DNA from: Rhizobium sp. Q54
Lineage (GTDB): Bacteria > Pseudomonadota > Alphaproteobacteria > Micropepsales > Micropepsaceae
Direction: 5' to 3'
Assembly: GCA_945860165.1 (NCBI GenBank)
Contig: CAMAPL010000007.1
Location: forward strand, 46,307-110,306
DNA length: 64,000 bases
The position numbers and the translations under genes are program-made. A model generated the notes under the pieces. It was given only the letters and a program-made list of their open reading frames with translations, had not been told where the DNA came from and ran no database searches. This document shows positions 1-15,291 of this stretch, one piece after another (within the stretch, counting starts at the first letter, position 1; each line of letters opens with the position of its first letter).

Positions 1-25
1 ATCTGCGACCAATTAATAAGATCAC

Positions 26-943
26 ATGCCAGAGTTACCCGAAGTCGAGACCGTGCGCCTGGGCCTGCTGCCCGCCATGGAAGGCCATGTCCTGACCGAC
101 GTGCAGATGCGGCGGCCAGATCTGCGCATCCCCTTCCCCGCCAATTTCGTCGGCCGCACCAAGGGACGCAAAGTATTGACGCTGCGGCGGCGCGCCAAAT
201 ATCTGCTGGCCGACCTCGACAGCGGCGAGACACTGGTGATCCATCTGGGCATGAGCGGGCGCATAAGCGTCTTTTCTTTGATCGCTCGCGCGGACGCTCC
301 TGCCCATGGCAAGCCGCGCAAGCTCGGTAACTATTTTTACGACCTCGCGCCAGTGAGCGCCGGATCGGGCAAGCATGACCATGTCGTGTTCGAGACCGAT
401 GCGCCGGCCCGTATCGTCTTCAATGATCATCGCCGCTTCGGACTGATGGCACTGGTGGAGACCAGCCGGCTGGAGCAGGATAAATTGTTCAAGGACATCG
501 GCGTCGAGCCTCTGTCGAAGGAATTCAACGCCGCCTGTCTGGCCAAGGCCCTGGCCGGCAAGAAGACTCCCATCAAGTCGGCGCTGCTGGATCAGCGCCT
601 GGTGGCGGGACTGGGCAATATCTATGTCTGCGAGGCGCTGTTTCGCAGCCATATCTCGCCCAAGAAGCTGGCAGGCTCCCTCACCGCCGCGCGAATCGCG
701 CCCCTGGTGACCGCCATCAAGACTGTGCTGAAGCAGGCCATCGCCGCGGGCGGCTCCACCTTGCGCGATCATGCCCAGGCGACCGGCGATCCCGGCAACT
801 TCCAGCATTCCTTCCTGGCCTATGGCCGTGAAGGCATGGCCTGCAAGAATAGTGACAGTTCCAAAAAGAGATGTCCCGGGACGGTAAAGCGCATTGTGCA
901 GGCCGGGCGTTCGACGTTCTATTGCCCCAAGTGCCAAAGCTGA
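26..943 (+). CDS. mutM: Formamidopyrimidine-DNA glycosylase (Fpg/MutM)
   Basis: N-terminal [14 protein letters not shown] and C-terminal zinc-finger like [22 protein letters not shown]. Confidence 0.97.
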   Translation: MPELPEVETVRLGLLPAMEGHVLTDVQMRRPDLRIPFPANFVGRTKGRKVLTLRRRAKYLLADLDSGETLVIHLGMSGRISVFSLIARADAPAHGKPRKLGNYFYDLAPVSAGSGKHDHVVFETDAPARIVFNDHRRFGLMALVETSRLEQDKLFKDIGVEPLSKEFNAACLAKALAGKKTPIKSALLDQRLVAGLGNIYVCEALFRSHISPKKLAGSLTAARIAPLVTAIKTVLKQAIAAGGSTLRDHAQATGDPGNFQHSFLAYGREGMACKNSDSSKKRCPGTVKRIVQAGRSTFYCPKCQS

Positions 944-950
944 GGACGCC

Positions 951-1718
951 ATGAATATCAAGACTGAAATCAACGGCGCCGCTGGCATCGCCACCCTCAA
1001 TCGGCCCGATGCGCTGAACGCCCTGAACACCGAATTGCTCAACGAACTGGCGGACGCGCTGGAAAGCTGGGATCAGGACGACAAGGTCCGCTGCATGATC
1101 GTCACCGGCTCGGAGCGCGCCTTCGCGGCCGGCGCCGACATCAAGGAAATGCTGCCCAAGACCTATTCCCAGATGTACCGGGAAAATCTGTTCGGCGCTC
1201 AGTTCGACCGCATCGCCCGCATTCGCAAACCGGTGATCGCCGCGGTCGCCGGCCATGCCCTAGGCGGGGGCTGCGAACTGGCGCTGGTGTGCGATTTCAT
1301 CATCGCCGCCGACACCGCCAAGTTCGGCCAGCCGGAGATCACCCTGGGCATCATGCCCGGGCTGGGTGGCACCCAGCGCCTGACCCGCATTGTCGGTAAG
1401 TCCAAGGCGATGGACCTGTGCCTGACCGGTCGAATGATGGACGCGGCGGAAGCGGAAAGCTGCGGCCTGGCGGCAAGGGTGGTGCCCGCCGACCTGTTGC
1501 TGGACGAAGCCCTGAAAGCGGCCAAGAAAATCGCCGCACAATCCTCACCCGTCGCCCAGATGGTGAAGGAGGCGGTAAACCGCGCCCAGGAAACCAGCCT
1601 GGCCGAAGGTCTGCATTTCGAGCGCCGCCTGTTCCACGCCATGTTCGCCACCGCCGACCAGAAGGAGGGCATGGCGGCCTTTGCCGAGAAGCGCAAACCC
1701 GCTTTCAACGACGAATAG
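951..1718 (+). CDS. Enoyl-CoA hydratase/isomerase family protein
   Basis: Crotonase fold motifs ([43 protein letters not shown]); start chosen at ATG 951 (MNIKTEIN). Confidence 0.93.
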   Translation: MNIKTEINGAAGIATLNRPDALNALNTELLNELADALESWDQDDKVRCMIVTGSERAFAAGADIKEMLPKTYSQMYRENLFGAQFDRIARIRKPVIAAVAGHALGGGCELALVCDFIIAADTAKFGQPEITLGIMPGLGGTQRLTRIVGKSKAMDLCLTGRMMDAAEAESCGLAARVVPADLLLDEALKAAKKIAAQSSPVAQMVKEAVNRAQETSLAEGLHFERRLFHAMFATADQKEGMAAFAEKRKPAFNDE

Positions 1719-1802
1719 GGCCGCAAACCCGGTATTTCTTGACCCCGGGATCGTCCGGGGTTATATGCCCGCCTCTTTTACGGAAAAAAACAGGTCTCCC
1801 CC

Positions 1803-2069
1803 ATGCCGAATATCGCCTCCTCCAAGAAGCGCGTCCGCACCACCGCCAAGCGCACCGCCATCAATACGGCGCGCAGGACCCGCGTGCGCGGCTTTATCCG
1901 CAAGGTGGAAGAAGCCATCTCCTCGGGCGACCCCAAGGCCGCCCTGGCCGCTCTGAAGGCCGCCGAGCCGGAAATCATGCGCGGCGTGTCCAAAGGTATC
2001 CTGCACAAGAACACCGGCGCCCGGAAGGTTTCGCGCCTCACCAAGCGGGTCACCAAGCTGGCCAAGTAA
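1803..2069 (+). CDS. rpsT: 30S ribosomal protein S20
   Basis: [36 protein letters not shown]; typical S20 length and composition. Confidence 0.96.
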   Translation: MPNIASSKKRVRTTAKRTAINTARRTRVRGFIRKVEEAISSGDPKAALAALKAAEPEIMRGVSKGILHKNTGARKVSRLTKRVTKLAK

Positions 2070-2107
2070 GAAGCCGCTGAAATTTTTGAGAATTACAGAA
2101 TAGGATC

Positions 2108-2135
2108 GGCCCGGAGCAATATCCGGGCCTTTTTT
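2108..2135 (+). terminator. Rho-independent terminator after rpsT
   Basis: GGCCCGG-agcaatat-CCGGGCC stem followed by TTTTTT. Confidence 0.85.
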
Positions 2136-2542
2136 ATTTGTCCGTGCACAGATGTTCATCGAAAAGCCACGTTTCGGCAGCGCAACACGGACGATCTTCC
2201 ACCTAAGTGACTGATTCAAAAAAGCTTGATCGATAAAGTGTATTTTCCGTATACGTCACAACTATTTAGCGATTTTAAAAAAAGTGAAAAAAATCGAATC
2301 AGTTCGCTTATTCGTAGTTTGTCCCCTTGTTTGGGCACCGAAAGTGGGCGTATCTTAACCAACAGTTAGGGCGAGAGCTGGACATGCTGAAGATAAAACC
2401 AAGTATATCTGAAGTATTGAATAATAATTCTCGGTATTTAAAACGCGCTTAGAAGTATAGCCGACCCTGATTTTCACAAAATATAACGTTTTCATGCTGG
2501 GTGTAGACCCCGGCAATCCCCGAATTGTCTCAAGAGCTCGCC

Positions 2543-2989
2543 ATGCCCCCTCCCTCTTCTCTCAACTATGCCGGTGACATCAGCGCCGCCGAGGCCTGGG
2601 ACCGGCTGCAGAACGATCCCAAAGCCCAGCTGATCGATGTGCGCACCGTAGCGGAGTGGAATTTTGTCGGCGTACCCGATCTCGAAGAACTGGGCCGCCG
2701 GGTGCACTGCGTGGAATGGCATAGCTTTCCCACCGGCGCGCCCAATGCCGCCTTTACGGCGGAAGCGATGCAGGCCCTGGGCGCTGCGGGCGCCGGAAAA
2801 TTGGACCCGGTGCTGCTCCTGTGCCGCTCCGGCGCGCGGTCGCGCACGGCGGCCATCGCGCTGACGGCAGCAGGCTTTGAGAAGTCCTTCAATATCGCGG
2901 GCGGCTTTGAAGGCGATGTTGATGGCGAAGGCCATCGCGGAAACACAAGCGGCTGGAAGGCATCCGGCCTCCCCTGGCAGCAAGGATAG
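2543..2989 (+). CDS. Rhodanese-like domain protein
   Basis: AQLIDVRTVAEWNFVG and active-site loop CRSGARSRTAA; ATG at 2543 (a TTG at 2525 is in frame). Confidence 0.88.
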   Translation: MPPPSSLNYAGDISAAEAWDRLQNDPKAQLIDVRTVAEWNFVGVPDLEELGRRVHCVEWHSFPTGAPNAAFTAEAMQALGAAGAGKLDPVLLLCRSGARSRTAAIALTAAGFEKSFNIAGGFEGDVDGEGHRGNTSGWKASGLPWQQG

Positions 2990-3059
2990 AAAACCAAAAC
3001 GACCGGACACGAAAACGTGCCGGAGCAACAATAATAGCCGCTAAAACCGGCCATTAAAA

Positions 3060-4523
3060 ATGGGTACGAGCATGGTGCAAGCAGAAAAAATGATGCCCGA
3101 CTGGCGAGCGGCATGGGCAGCGGTGCGCGAGCGGATGCGGCGCGAACTGGGCGATCCGGTGTTCGACGCCTGGATCGGGCCGTTGAACCTGGAGTCTTTC
3201 GTATCCGACGAACTCAAGATCGGCACCGCCAAGCCCTTCGTGCGCAACTGGGTGGCCAATCATTATGTCGGCCGCATCGAAAAGGCCTTCATGGCCGAAG
3301 GCTTCACCCCGGCCTCGCTGGCGATCGTGATTTCCGCCATGGCCTCACCAAATCTTGGGCCCGCCATCGGCGGCGCCATTCCGCGCGAGGCCCAGCATCA
3401 GGGCCTCACGGACATACAGTCCAGCGTGTCCTACCTGCCGCCACGCAGCGAAAGTCGCACCAATGAAGACGACCGCGGCCTATGGAACCGGATGCTGCAT
3501 CCCCAGCAGACCTTCGAAAGCTTCATTCCGGGCGCCGCCAACCAGTTTGGCCATGGCGCGGCGCGCAGTTTCGCCGACGGCCAGCAGTCCGACATTCCGC
3601 TGCTCTATATCCATGGCGGCTTCGGCTTCGGAAAAACCCATCTGCTGAACGCCGCGGCGCTGGAATTCCGCAAGCGCGGCAAGCGTACTTTGTTCCTGCG
3701 GGCGGAAGATTTCATGCGCCACTTCCTGGGCGCGCTCTATCGCAAGGACACGCTGGCCTTCAAGGAGGAGCTGCGCACCGCCGAAGTGCTGATCATCGAC
3801 GACCTGCAGCATATCTGCCGCTCGACTGCCACGGCGTCAGAGTTCCTCTACACCGTCAACGCCTTTGCCGATCTGCGCCGCCGGGTGGTGATCGCCGCCG
3901 ACCGGCCGCCCCAGGCGCTGGAAGGCCTAGGCGCCGACGTGAAGTCGCGCCTAGGCGGCGGGCTCTGTGTCGGTCTGGACAAGCCGGACCGCGACACAAG
4001 GCTGGCTATCCTGAAATTCCGCGCCGCGGAGTTCACCCGTCACAAACCCGATGTGGTGCTGCCTGACAGCGTGCTGGAGCGGATCGCCGACCTGGAAGAC
4101 GCCTCCCCCCGCGATCTGATCGGGGTCTTCACCAAGCTGGCCACCTATGCCGACCTCACCAAGAAGCCGGTGACCCTGGAAGTGGCGGAAGAAGCAGTGG
4201 GCCTGCGCGCCGGGCCAGGGGCCAAGACCTCCATCGAGGACATCCAGCACAAGACCGCCGAATTCTACAAGCTGGACGTCAAGGACTTCCATTCGCCCCA
4301 GCGTGCCCGCCGGGTGGCCCGTCCGCGCCAGGTTGCCATGTATCTGTCCCGCAAGTTGACCACCCGCTCGCTGCCCGAAATCGGGCGGCGGTTCGGGGGC
4401 CGCGACCACACCACGGTGCTGCATGCCTGCCGCCGCATCGAGGCCCTGATCGGGGAGGATTCCCTGTTCCGCCAGGAGGTCGATTTCCTGTCCCAGATGC
4501 TGCAGCGGCGGCCCGAAATATAG
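3060..4523 (+). CDS. dnaA: Chromosomal replication initiator protein DnaA
   Basis: Walker A GGFGFGKTHLLNA, Walker B VLIIDDLQ, DNA-binding signature GGRDHTTVLHACRRIE. Confidence 0.96.
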   Translation: MGTSMVQAEKMMPDWRAAWAAVRERMRRELGDPVFDAWIGPLNLESFVSDELKIGTAKPFVRNWVANHYVGRIEKAFMAEGFTPASLAIVISAMASPNLGPAIGGAIPREAQHQGLTDIQSSVSYLPPRSESRTNEDDRGLWNRMLHPQQTFESFIPGAANQFGHGAARSFADGQQSDIPLLYIHGGFGFGKTHLLNAAALEFRKRGKRTLFLRAEDFMRHFLGALYRKDTLAFKEELRTAEVLIIDDLQHICRSTATASEFLYTVNAFADLRRRVVIAADRPPQALEGLGADVKSRLGGGLCVGLDKPDRDTRLAILKFRAAEFTRHKPDVVLPDSVLERIADLEDASPRDLIGVFTKLATYADLTKKPVTLEVAEEAVGLRAGPGAKTSIEDIQHKTAEFYKLDVKDFHSPQRARRVARPRQVAMYLSRKLTTRSLPEIGRRFGGRDHTTVLHACRRIEALIGEDSLFRQEVDFLSQMLQRRPEI

Positions 4524-4559
4524 GCCTGAAAAAATAGCCTTTTTTTTGATCTTGGAGAG

Positions 4560-4594
4560 CACGCGGAAACCCCGATTTTCCGCGTGTTTTTTTT
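4560..4594 (+). terminator. Rho-independent terminator after dnaA
   Basis: CACGCGGAAA / TTTCCGCGTG stem, 7-nt loop, then T8. Confidence 0.9.
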
Positions 4595-4734
4595 AGGTTC
4601 CCGACCCCTTTTCTGCTATGTTTTTTGCCTTGAGTCTTGGGGCCATTTGCGATCCTCCCAAACACAAGAAAAACACAGATTTTCGGGCGCGATTTTCGCG
4701 CACCGGTGCGGGTCTAACAGGCGGCTGTCGAACC

Positions 4735-5856
4735 ATGAAGATCAACGTCGAACGCGGCGCTTTCCTCAAGGCGCTGAACCATGTGCAAAGCGTCGTCGAA
4801 CGCCGCAACACCATTCCGATCCTTTCCAATGTCCTGATCGAGGCGGCCAAGGGCCAGCTCAAGCTTACCGCCACCGATCTGGATATCGAGATCGTCGAGG
4901 GCCTGCCCGCCGACGTGCTGCGCAACGGCTCGGCCACCGCGCCCGCCCATATGCTCTACGATATTGTGCGCAAGCTCCCGGACGGCGCCCAAGTGCAGGT
5001 TGAGCTGCTCTCCAGCGAAGGCGGAAGGCTGGCGGTTTCGGCTGGCACCTCGCGCTTTGAACTCTCCTGCCTGCCGCGCGAGGATTTCCCCCAGATGGCG
5101 GCGGGCGCCCTGCCCCACAAGTTCCGGCTGGCGGCGGACGATCTCAAGCGCATCATCGGCAAGACGCGCTTCGCCATTTCCACCGAGGAAACCCGTTATT
5201 ACCTCAACGGCATCTATCTGCACGCCGCTAAGGATGCCAAGCCGCCGGTGCTGCGCGCCGTGGCCACCGACGGCCATCGCCTGGCCCGCTATGAGCTGGA
5301 ACTGCCGGACGGCGCCGCCGACATGCCCGGTGTGATCGTGCCCCGAAAAACGGTGGGCGAACTGGTCAAGCTGCTGGACGATGCCGATGGCGCCATCGAC
5401 ATCTCGCTGTCCGACACCAAGATCCAGTTCGGCTTCAATGGCGCGGAACTGACCTCCAAGCTGATCGACGGCAATTTCCCGCCCTATGAACGGGTGATCC
5501 CGTCCGGCAACGACAAGTCCCTGGTGCTGGAAGCCCGCGAGTTCGCCCAGTCGGTCGACCGCGTTTCCACCATCAGCGCCGACAAGACCCGCGCCGTGAA
5601 GCTGAACCTCTCCAAGGACAAGGTGACATTATCGGTGGTCAACCCGGAATCCGGCACCGCCACCGAAGATGTGAGCGCGACCTACAGCGCGGGCGCGCTG
5701 GAGATCGGCTTCAATGCGCGTTACCTGCTGGACATCACCAGCCAGATCGAAGGCAAGGAAGTGCGTTTCCTGCTGTCGGACGCGGGGTCGCCCGCCATCA
5801 TCGAAGATGCGGAGGACGCGCGCACGCTCTACGTCCTCATGCCTCTCAGGGTTTGA
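4735..5856 (+). CDS. dnaN: DNA polymerase III subunit beta (sliding clamp)
   Basis: MKINVERGAFLKALNHVQSVVERRNTIPILSNVLIEA ... ending YVLMPLRV. Confidence 0.97.
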   Translation: MKINVERGAFLKALNHVQSVVERRNTIPILSNVLIEAAKGQLKLTATDLDIEIVEGLPADVLRNGSATAPAHMLYDIVRKLPDGAQVQVELLSSEGGRLAVSAGTSRFELSCLPREDFPQMAAGALPHKFRLAADDLKRIIGKTRFAISTEETRYYLNGIYLHAAKDAKPPVLRAVATDGHRLARYELELPDGAADMPGVIVPRKTVGELVKLLDDADGAIDISLSDTKIQFGFNGAELTSKLIDGNFPPYERVIPSGNDKSLVLEAREFAQSVDRVSTISADKTRAVKLNLSKDKVTLSVVNPESGTATEDVSATYSAGALEIGFNARYLLDITSQIEGKEVRFLLSDAGSPAIIEDAEDARTLYVLMPLRV

Positions 5857-5875
5857 TTTGACGGCTGCACGGGAC

Positions 5876-9440
<3,565 letters not shown>

Positions 9441-9666
9441 TCTCAGGGGCTACGCCTTCAGAAGCGCGCGCATCCTGCCGCGCGGATCAACCTGTCGAAA
9501 GGCGGCACCTTGGTCCTGAAAGCGGCTTTCGATGCGCCAGTAAACACCGCCGCGCCCGGACTGCGCACACCTCGCCAAAAAAGAAATTTTCTCGTAAAAA
9601 CAAATACTTATTCGAAAACCCTGAGAAAATAGTTAAAGGGGTGGCAGCTCCTCAGATGATACCGGC

Positions 9667-10500
9667 CTAGGCCCGCGCGCCGACCAGCCAGCAGGCGGTG
9701 GGCGGGGCGATCTCGCCTTCCGGGGTACGGAATTCCTCCAGCGCACTGCTGACCCGCTCCACGATCCTGGCGCGGGTGGGCGCATCGACCTCCCCCACGG
9801 CGCGGGAGAGCGGCCCGATCTGAAGGGTCTGGGCAGCGATAACCGCGCTGTCGGGACCCATCGCCATCACCCCGTGCTGCTTCTCGATATGGATGTCCTG
9901 AAATCCCGCGCCGTCGAGGATTGTGCGGATGCGGTCGAGATCGGCAAAGGCGAAGGGACCGGGTGCTAGGGGGTCGGTCGGCGGCTGTTCAGGCAGGAAG
10001 GGCCGCGCCGCCGCCAGTGGCGCCGATGCCCACCGGTTTTCGAGCGCCGTGCACCAACAGATAAAGGCCAGGCGTCCGCCCGGCTTCAGCGCGGTGCGCA
10101 GGTTGGCGAAGGCCCCTGCGGGATCGTCGAAGAACATCACCCCGAAGCGCGAAAATAGCAGGTCGGATTGCGGCGTGAAATGGTGGGTCGAAGCGTCCGC
10201 CTCGATGAAGGAGACATTGGCGCGGTCCTGGGCGCGGCGGCGTGCCAGTTCCAGCATGGGCCGGGAAATATCCGCCCCCGTGACCTTGCCCCGCAGACCG
10301 ACGGCATCGGCCAGCGCCAGGCTGGTCGTACCCGTGCCGCAGCCGATATCCAGCACATGCTCACAGACTTGCGCAGCGGCGAACGCCATGACCGCGGCAT
10401 AGGTGCCGGACAGGTTGGCATCCATGCGCTCCTGGAGAGCCACCCATTCGCGCCCCGCCTTCTCATTCCAGAATTTTATCTGGTCTTCGTTGGCGGACAT
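9667..10500 (-). CDS. Class I SAM-dependent methyltransferase
   Basis: VLDIGCGTGTTSLALA, motif II/III region; start at MSANEDQIKFW. Confidence 0.88.
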   Translation of the reverse strand: MSANEDQIKFWNEKAGREWVALQERMDANLSGTYAAVMAFAAAQVCEHVLDIGCGTGTTSLALADAVGLRGKVTGADISRPMLELARRRAQDRANVSFIEADASTHHFTPQSDLLFSRFGVMFFDDPAGAFANLRTALKPGGRLAFICWCTALENRWASAPLAAARPFLPEQPPTDPLAPGPFAFADLDRIRTILDGAGFQDIHIEKQHGVMAMGPDSAVIAAQTLQIGPLSRAVGEVDAPTRARIVERVSSALEEFRTPEGEIAPPTACWLVGARA

Positions 10501-10510
10501 GGCTGCTGTC

Positions 10511-11743
<1,233 letters not shown>

Positions 11744-11801
11744 GGCGGAAATCCCCGAAAATCGCCGGGACTATAGGGATACAGGCCGCAAAATCCAGCC
11801 T

Positions 11802-13043
11802 CTATTGGGGCATCCGGGCAAGCTGGCCGGACTGGAGATTGTCCATTGCCACCCCCGGCCGCTCACTTGGGCTCGCGGCGTTCGCCTGCTCTCGCGGGTC
11901 CACTGGACCCGCCTCGCGCGCTGCGCGCGCCGCAGCCTCACCCATGCGCGCCGAGGCTCGCTCTTTCACACTTTCGCTCTTGAGCTGGCCGCAGGCCGCC
12001 ATGATATCGCGGCCGCGCGGGGTGCGCACCGGCGAGGCATAGCCGGCGCGGTTGACGATCTCGGCGAATTTCTCAATCTGGCTCCAGTCGGAACATTCAT
12101 ACGGCGCACCCGGCCAGGCATTGAAGGGGATCAGGTTGATCTTGGCCGGAATGCCCGCCACCAACTTCACCAGCGCCCGCGCATCGGCAAGGCTGTCATT
12201 GACGTCCTTCAGCATCACATATTCGAAGGTGATGCGGCGCGCGTTGGAGGCGCCGGGATAGGTGCGGCAGGCTTCCATCAGCTGCTCGATGGGATACTTC
12301 TTATTGATCGGCACGATCTCGTTGCGGATATCGTCGCGCACCGCATGCAGCGAAATCGCTAGGCTGGAGCCGATCTCATGGCCGGCGCGCGCGATCATCG
12401 GCACCACGCCTGCGGTGGACAGGGTGACGCGGCGCTTCGACAGCGCCAGGGCATCGCCGTCCATCACGATGGCCAGCGCCGCCTTCACATGGTCGAAATT
12501 GTAGAGCGGCTCGCCCATTCCCATCATCACGATGTTGGTGACCTTGCGGCCCGGCGCGGTCGAGGGCCAATCCTCCAGCGCGTCCTTGGCGATCATGACC
12601 TGACCGAGGATTTCATCGGGCGTGAGGTTGCGCACAAGTTTCTGCGTGCCAGTGTGACAGAAGCGGCAGGTCAGGGTGCAGCCCACCTGCGAGGAGACAC
12701 ACAATGTGCCGCGACCCTTTTCCGGAATATAAACAGTCTCGAATTCGATGCCCGGCCCGGCGCGCAGCAGCCATTTGCGAGTGCCGTCTTCGGAGACCTG
12801 CGCGGTGACGATTTCCGGCCGCACCAATGTGAAGGAGTGTTCCAGCAGGGCACGGAAATCCCGCGCCAGGTTGGTCATGGATGCGAAGTCGCGCGCGCCA
12901 TGGACATAGACCCAGTTCCACAACTGGTTCACCCGCATGGAGGCGGATTTTTCCGGCACGCCCGCCTTCAGTAACGCGGCCTTCAACGCACCCCGGTCTA
13001 GACCGATAAGAGAGATGCGCGGCGTTGTTGAATTTTCTGGCAT
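11802..13043 (-). CDS. rlmN: Dual-specificity 23S rRNA/tRNA adenine C2-methyltransferase RlmN
   Basis: Radical SAM CRFCHTG motif, VFGMGEPL-like ([14 protein letters not shown]), C-terminal CGQL. Confidence 0.96.
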   Translation of the reverse strand: MPENSTTPRISLIGLDRGALKAALLKAGVPEKSASMRVNQLWNWVYVHGARDFASMTNLARDFRALLEHSFTLVRPEIVTAQVSEDGTRKWLLRAGPGIEFETVYIPEKGRGTLCVSSQVGCTLTCRFCHTGTQKLVRNLTPDEILGQVMIAKDALEDWPSTAPGRKVTNIVMMGMGEPLYNFDHVKAALAIVMDGDALALSKRRVTLSTAGVVPMIARAGHEIGSSLAISLHAVRDDIRNEIVPINKKYPIEQLMEACRTYPGASNARRITFEYVMLKDVNDSLADARALVKLVAGIPAKINLIPFNAWPGAPYECSDWSQIEKFAEIVNRAGYASPVRTPRGRDIMAACGQLKSESVKERASARMGEAAARAAREAGPVDPREQANAASPSERPGVAMDNLQSGQLARMPQ

Positions 13044-13583
13044 TTACATCTGGCAGGTGGCGTGAATCTTCGCCAATGCGTCGTTGAAGCCGGATAGGCT
13101 GAAGGTGTCAGTGGTCTTGGTGCCACGCTGCGAGATGCCGGTGGCCACCGCCGACACGCCACTGCGCATGGCGTCGATCAGGCGCGGCGTGTCGTTCAGC
13201 GATTGCAGCCAGGCACTGCCTTCATTGGCATTGTTGCGGATGAAGAAGGTGAACTTGTCGCCGCCCACGCCCAGCGCCGCGGCGCCGTTTTCCCTCGCCG
13301 GATAGCCATAGACGATCTGCGGCTCGGCCTTGACCTTGCGCGCCGGCCAGTCGCTGACCATCAGATAGATCGCGCTGCGCTTGGCGGTGCGCGGCTGGGT
13401 GGCGCGCGGCCGCGACAGGGCATAGCAGGTCAGGCTGGAACCCGAGCCCGACGAAAAAGCCGACCAGTTATTGAACACGCCCAGCAAGGTCGCAGGCAAG
13501 CCGCCGCCAACCGCGGGCTGCGCCACGGCGGGCGCGCTCAAGCCCAATGCGGCGATGGCGAAAATCCCCGCTATTTTTTTCAT
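13044..13583 (-). CDS. Invasion-associated locus B (IalB)-like secreted protein
   Basis: Signal peptide MKKIAGIFAIAALGLSAPAVAQ; central IYLMVSDWPARKVKAEPQIVYGYP resembles the IalB family. Confidence 0.65.
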   Translation of the reverse strand: MKKIAGIFAIAALGLSAPAVAQPAVGGGLPATLLGVFNNWSAFSSGSGSSLTCYALSRPRATQPRTAKRSAIYLMVSDWPARKVKAEPQIVYGYPARENGAAALGVGGDKFTFFIRNNANEGSAWLQSLNDTPRLIDAMRSGVSAVATGISQRGTKTTDTFSLSGFNDALAKIHATCQM

Positions 13584-13714
13584 GATAACTTCGACCTTCC
13601 CGACAACCCGATGCGAAATCTTGCATTGGAATCGGGCGTTTGTGTGATTGGCGGCACCATACCGGTAGGCGCCCTGCCCCTGCAAGTTTCCCGCTTAACG
13701 CAGGTTCCCAGGTG

Positions 13715-14500
13715 CTATTGTCTCAAGCCATAGCCCTTGGCATACAGCCGCCACACGGTTGCGCCCAGCGCGACCAGCAGAAGCACGGTCAGCCCGACGC
13801 CAAGGCCGGGCGGCGTTTCGTCAAAGCCGATCATCGCGCCGCGCAGGCCGTTGATGAAATAATAGAAGGGATTAGCCCAGGCCAGCCAGCGCAACCAGTC
13901 GGGCAGCATCCCGACCGTGTTGAACACCCCGCCCATCATCGAAAGTGGCGTGAGGAAAAACACCACCGGCATGTTGAGTTGCTCGAAACTCTTGGACCAC
14001 AGGCCGACGATAATACCGAGCAGCCCGAACACCGCCGACACGCTGACAATCCAGAACAGGAACAGCGGCCAAGAGGCGACATGGGTGGCATCGAAGAACA
14101 GGCCCATCAGCATGATACCGAAGCCGGTGACCGAGGCGCGTAGCACCACCACCGACAGACTGCCCGCGATCATTTCGGCATAGGAGAGCGGCGCGACCAG
14201 CGTCTCCTCGATGAATTTAATGAAGCGCGAAAAATAGATCGCCGAGGAGGATTGCAGGAAGGCGGCATTGACGACGTTCATCATCACGATGCCCGGCAGC
14301 ACGAATTCCAGATAGCGATGGCCGCCGATCTCGGTGATGCGGCCGCCGACCACATGGCCGAAAATAAAGATGAACAGCAGCCCCGAAATCCACGGCGCCA
14401 CGAACACCTGGATCGGCACCCGCATCATGCGCGACACTTCGCGCCGCACGATGGTGTACAGCCCGATCCAGTTTGTCCCCATGGGTGTGTTGGCTTCCAT
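13715..14500 (-). CDS. ABC-2 type transporter permease
   Basis: MEANTPMGTNWIGLYTIVRREVSRMMRVPIQVFVAPWISGLLFIFIFGHVVG; multiple TM segments; next to an ATPase. Confidence 0.9.
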   Translation of the reverse strand: MEANTPMGTNWIGLYTIVRREVSRMMRVPIQVFVAPWISGLLFIFIFGHVVGGRITEIGGHRYLEFVLPGIVMMNVVNAAFLQSSSAIYFSRFIKFIEETLVAPLSYAEMIAGSLSVVVLRASVTGFGIMLMGLFFDATHVASWPLFLFWIVSVSAVFGLLGIIVGLWSKSFEQLNMPVVFFLTPLSMMGGVFNTVGMLPDWLRWLAWANPFYYFINGLRGAMIGFDETPPGLGVGLTVLLLVALGATVWRLYAKGYGLRQ

Positions 14501-14502
14501 GG

Positions 14503-15252
14503 TTATTCCGCCGCCACGTGATCGGCTTGCGCGCCCGTGGCCACCAGATAGGCCTGTTCCAGGCCGCCCGGCTCGCCCACCATCTCGTCCTTGGTGCCTT
14601 CGCGCACCACGAGGCCCTTGTTGACGATGGCGATCTGGCGGCAGAGGCGTTCGACCTCCTCGAGATAATGCGAGGTGAGCAGGATGGTCTTGCCGTCCTT
14701 GTTGATCTCGGCGAGGTAGCGCCACAGAACCCGCCGCAGTTCGACATCCACGCCCGCGGTCGGTTCGTCCAGGATGATCAGCTTGGGATCGTGGATCAGG
14801 GCGCGCGCCAGCACCACGCGGCGCTTGAGGCCACCGGATAATTCGCGGAACTGCTTTTTCTGGTGGAGGATCAGCTCGAACCGCTCCATCAGCATGTCGG
14901 TGCGTTCCTTGCGCGCCTTGGCGGCCATGCCGAAATAGCCGCCCATCCAGTCCACGATCTGGCGCGGGGTGGCGAAGGGATCGACGTTGAATTCTTGCGG
15001 GCACAGCCCGACCAGCCGGCGCGCCTCGCGATAATCCTTCACCGCATCGATGCCGAAAATCTCGATCTTGCCCGCGGTCGGCTCGGCGATGCCGGTGATG
15101 CAATGAATGGTGGTGGATTTGCCCGCGCCATTGGGGCCCAGGAACGCGAAAAATTCCCCTTCGGGCACGGTCAGGGAAATATCCTCAACTGCCACGGTGC
15201 CACGGGCATAGACCTTGCGCAGATGGGATATGGAAAGGGCGGGGGCTGGCAT
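14503..15252 (-). CDS. ABC transporter ATP-binding protein (ABC-2 exporter)
   Basis: FLGPNGAGKSTTIHCITG, ELSGGLKRRVVLARALIHDPKLIILDEPTAGVD. Confidence 0.95.
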   Translation of the reverse strand: MPAPALSISHLRKVYARGTVAVEDISLTVPEGEFFAFLGPNGAGKSTTIHCITGIAEPTAGKIEIFGIDAVKDYREARRLVGLCPQEFNVDPFATPRQIVDWMGGYFGMAAKARKERTDMLMERFELILHQKKQFRELSGGLKRRVVLARALIHDPKLIILDEPTAGVDVELRRVLWRYLAEINKDGKTILLTSHYLEEVERLCRQIAIVNKGLVVREGTKDEMVGEPGGLEQAYLVATGAQADHVAAE

Positions 15253-15291
15253 GGGCACCTTATATGGAGTGCCCCCCGATTTTGCCAATGC

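Noticed and set aside
2140-2542. Firm call of oriC
   Set aside because: No good DnaA boxes seen by eye and many alphaproteobacteria place oriC away from dnaA; kept only as a hypothesis.
13715-15103. Apparent 462-aa fusion ORF spanning the ABC permease and ATPase region
   Set aside because: The N-terminal part is the out-of-frame shadow of the ATPase; the real permease starts at MEANTPMG (14500).
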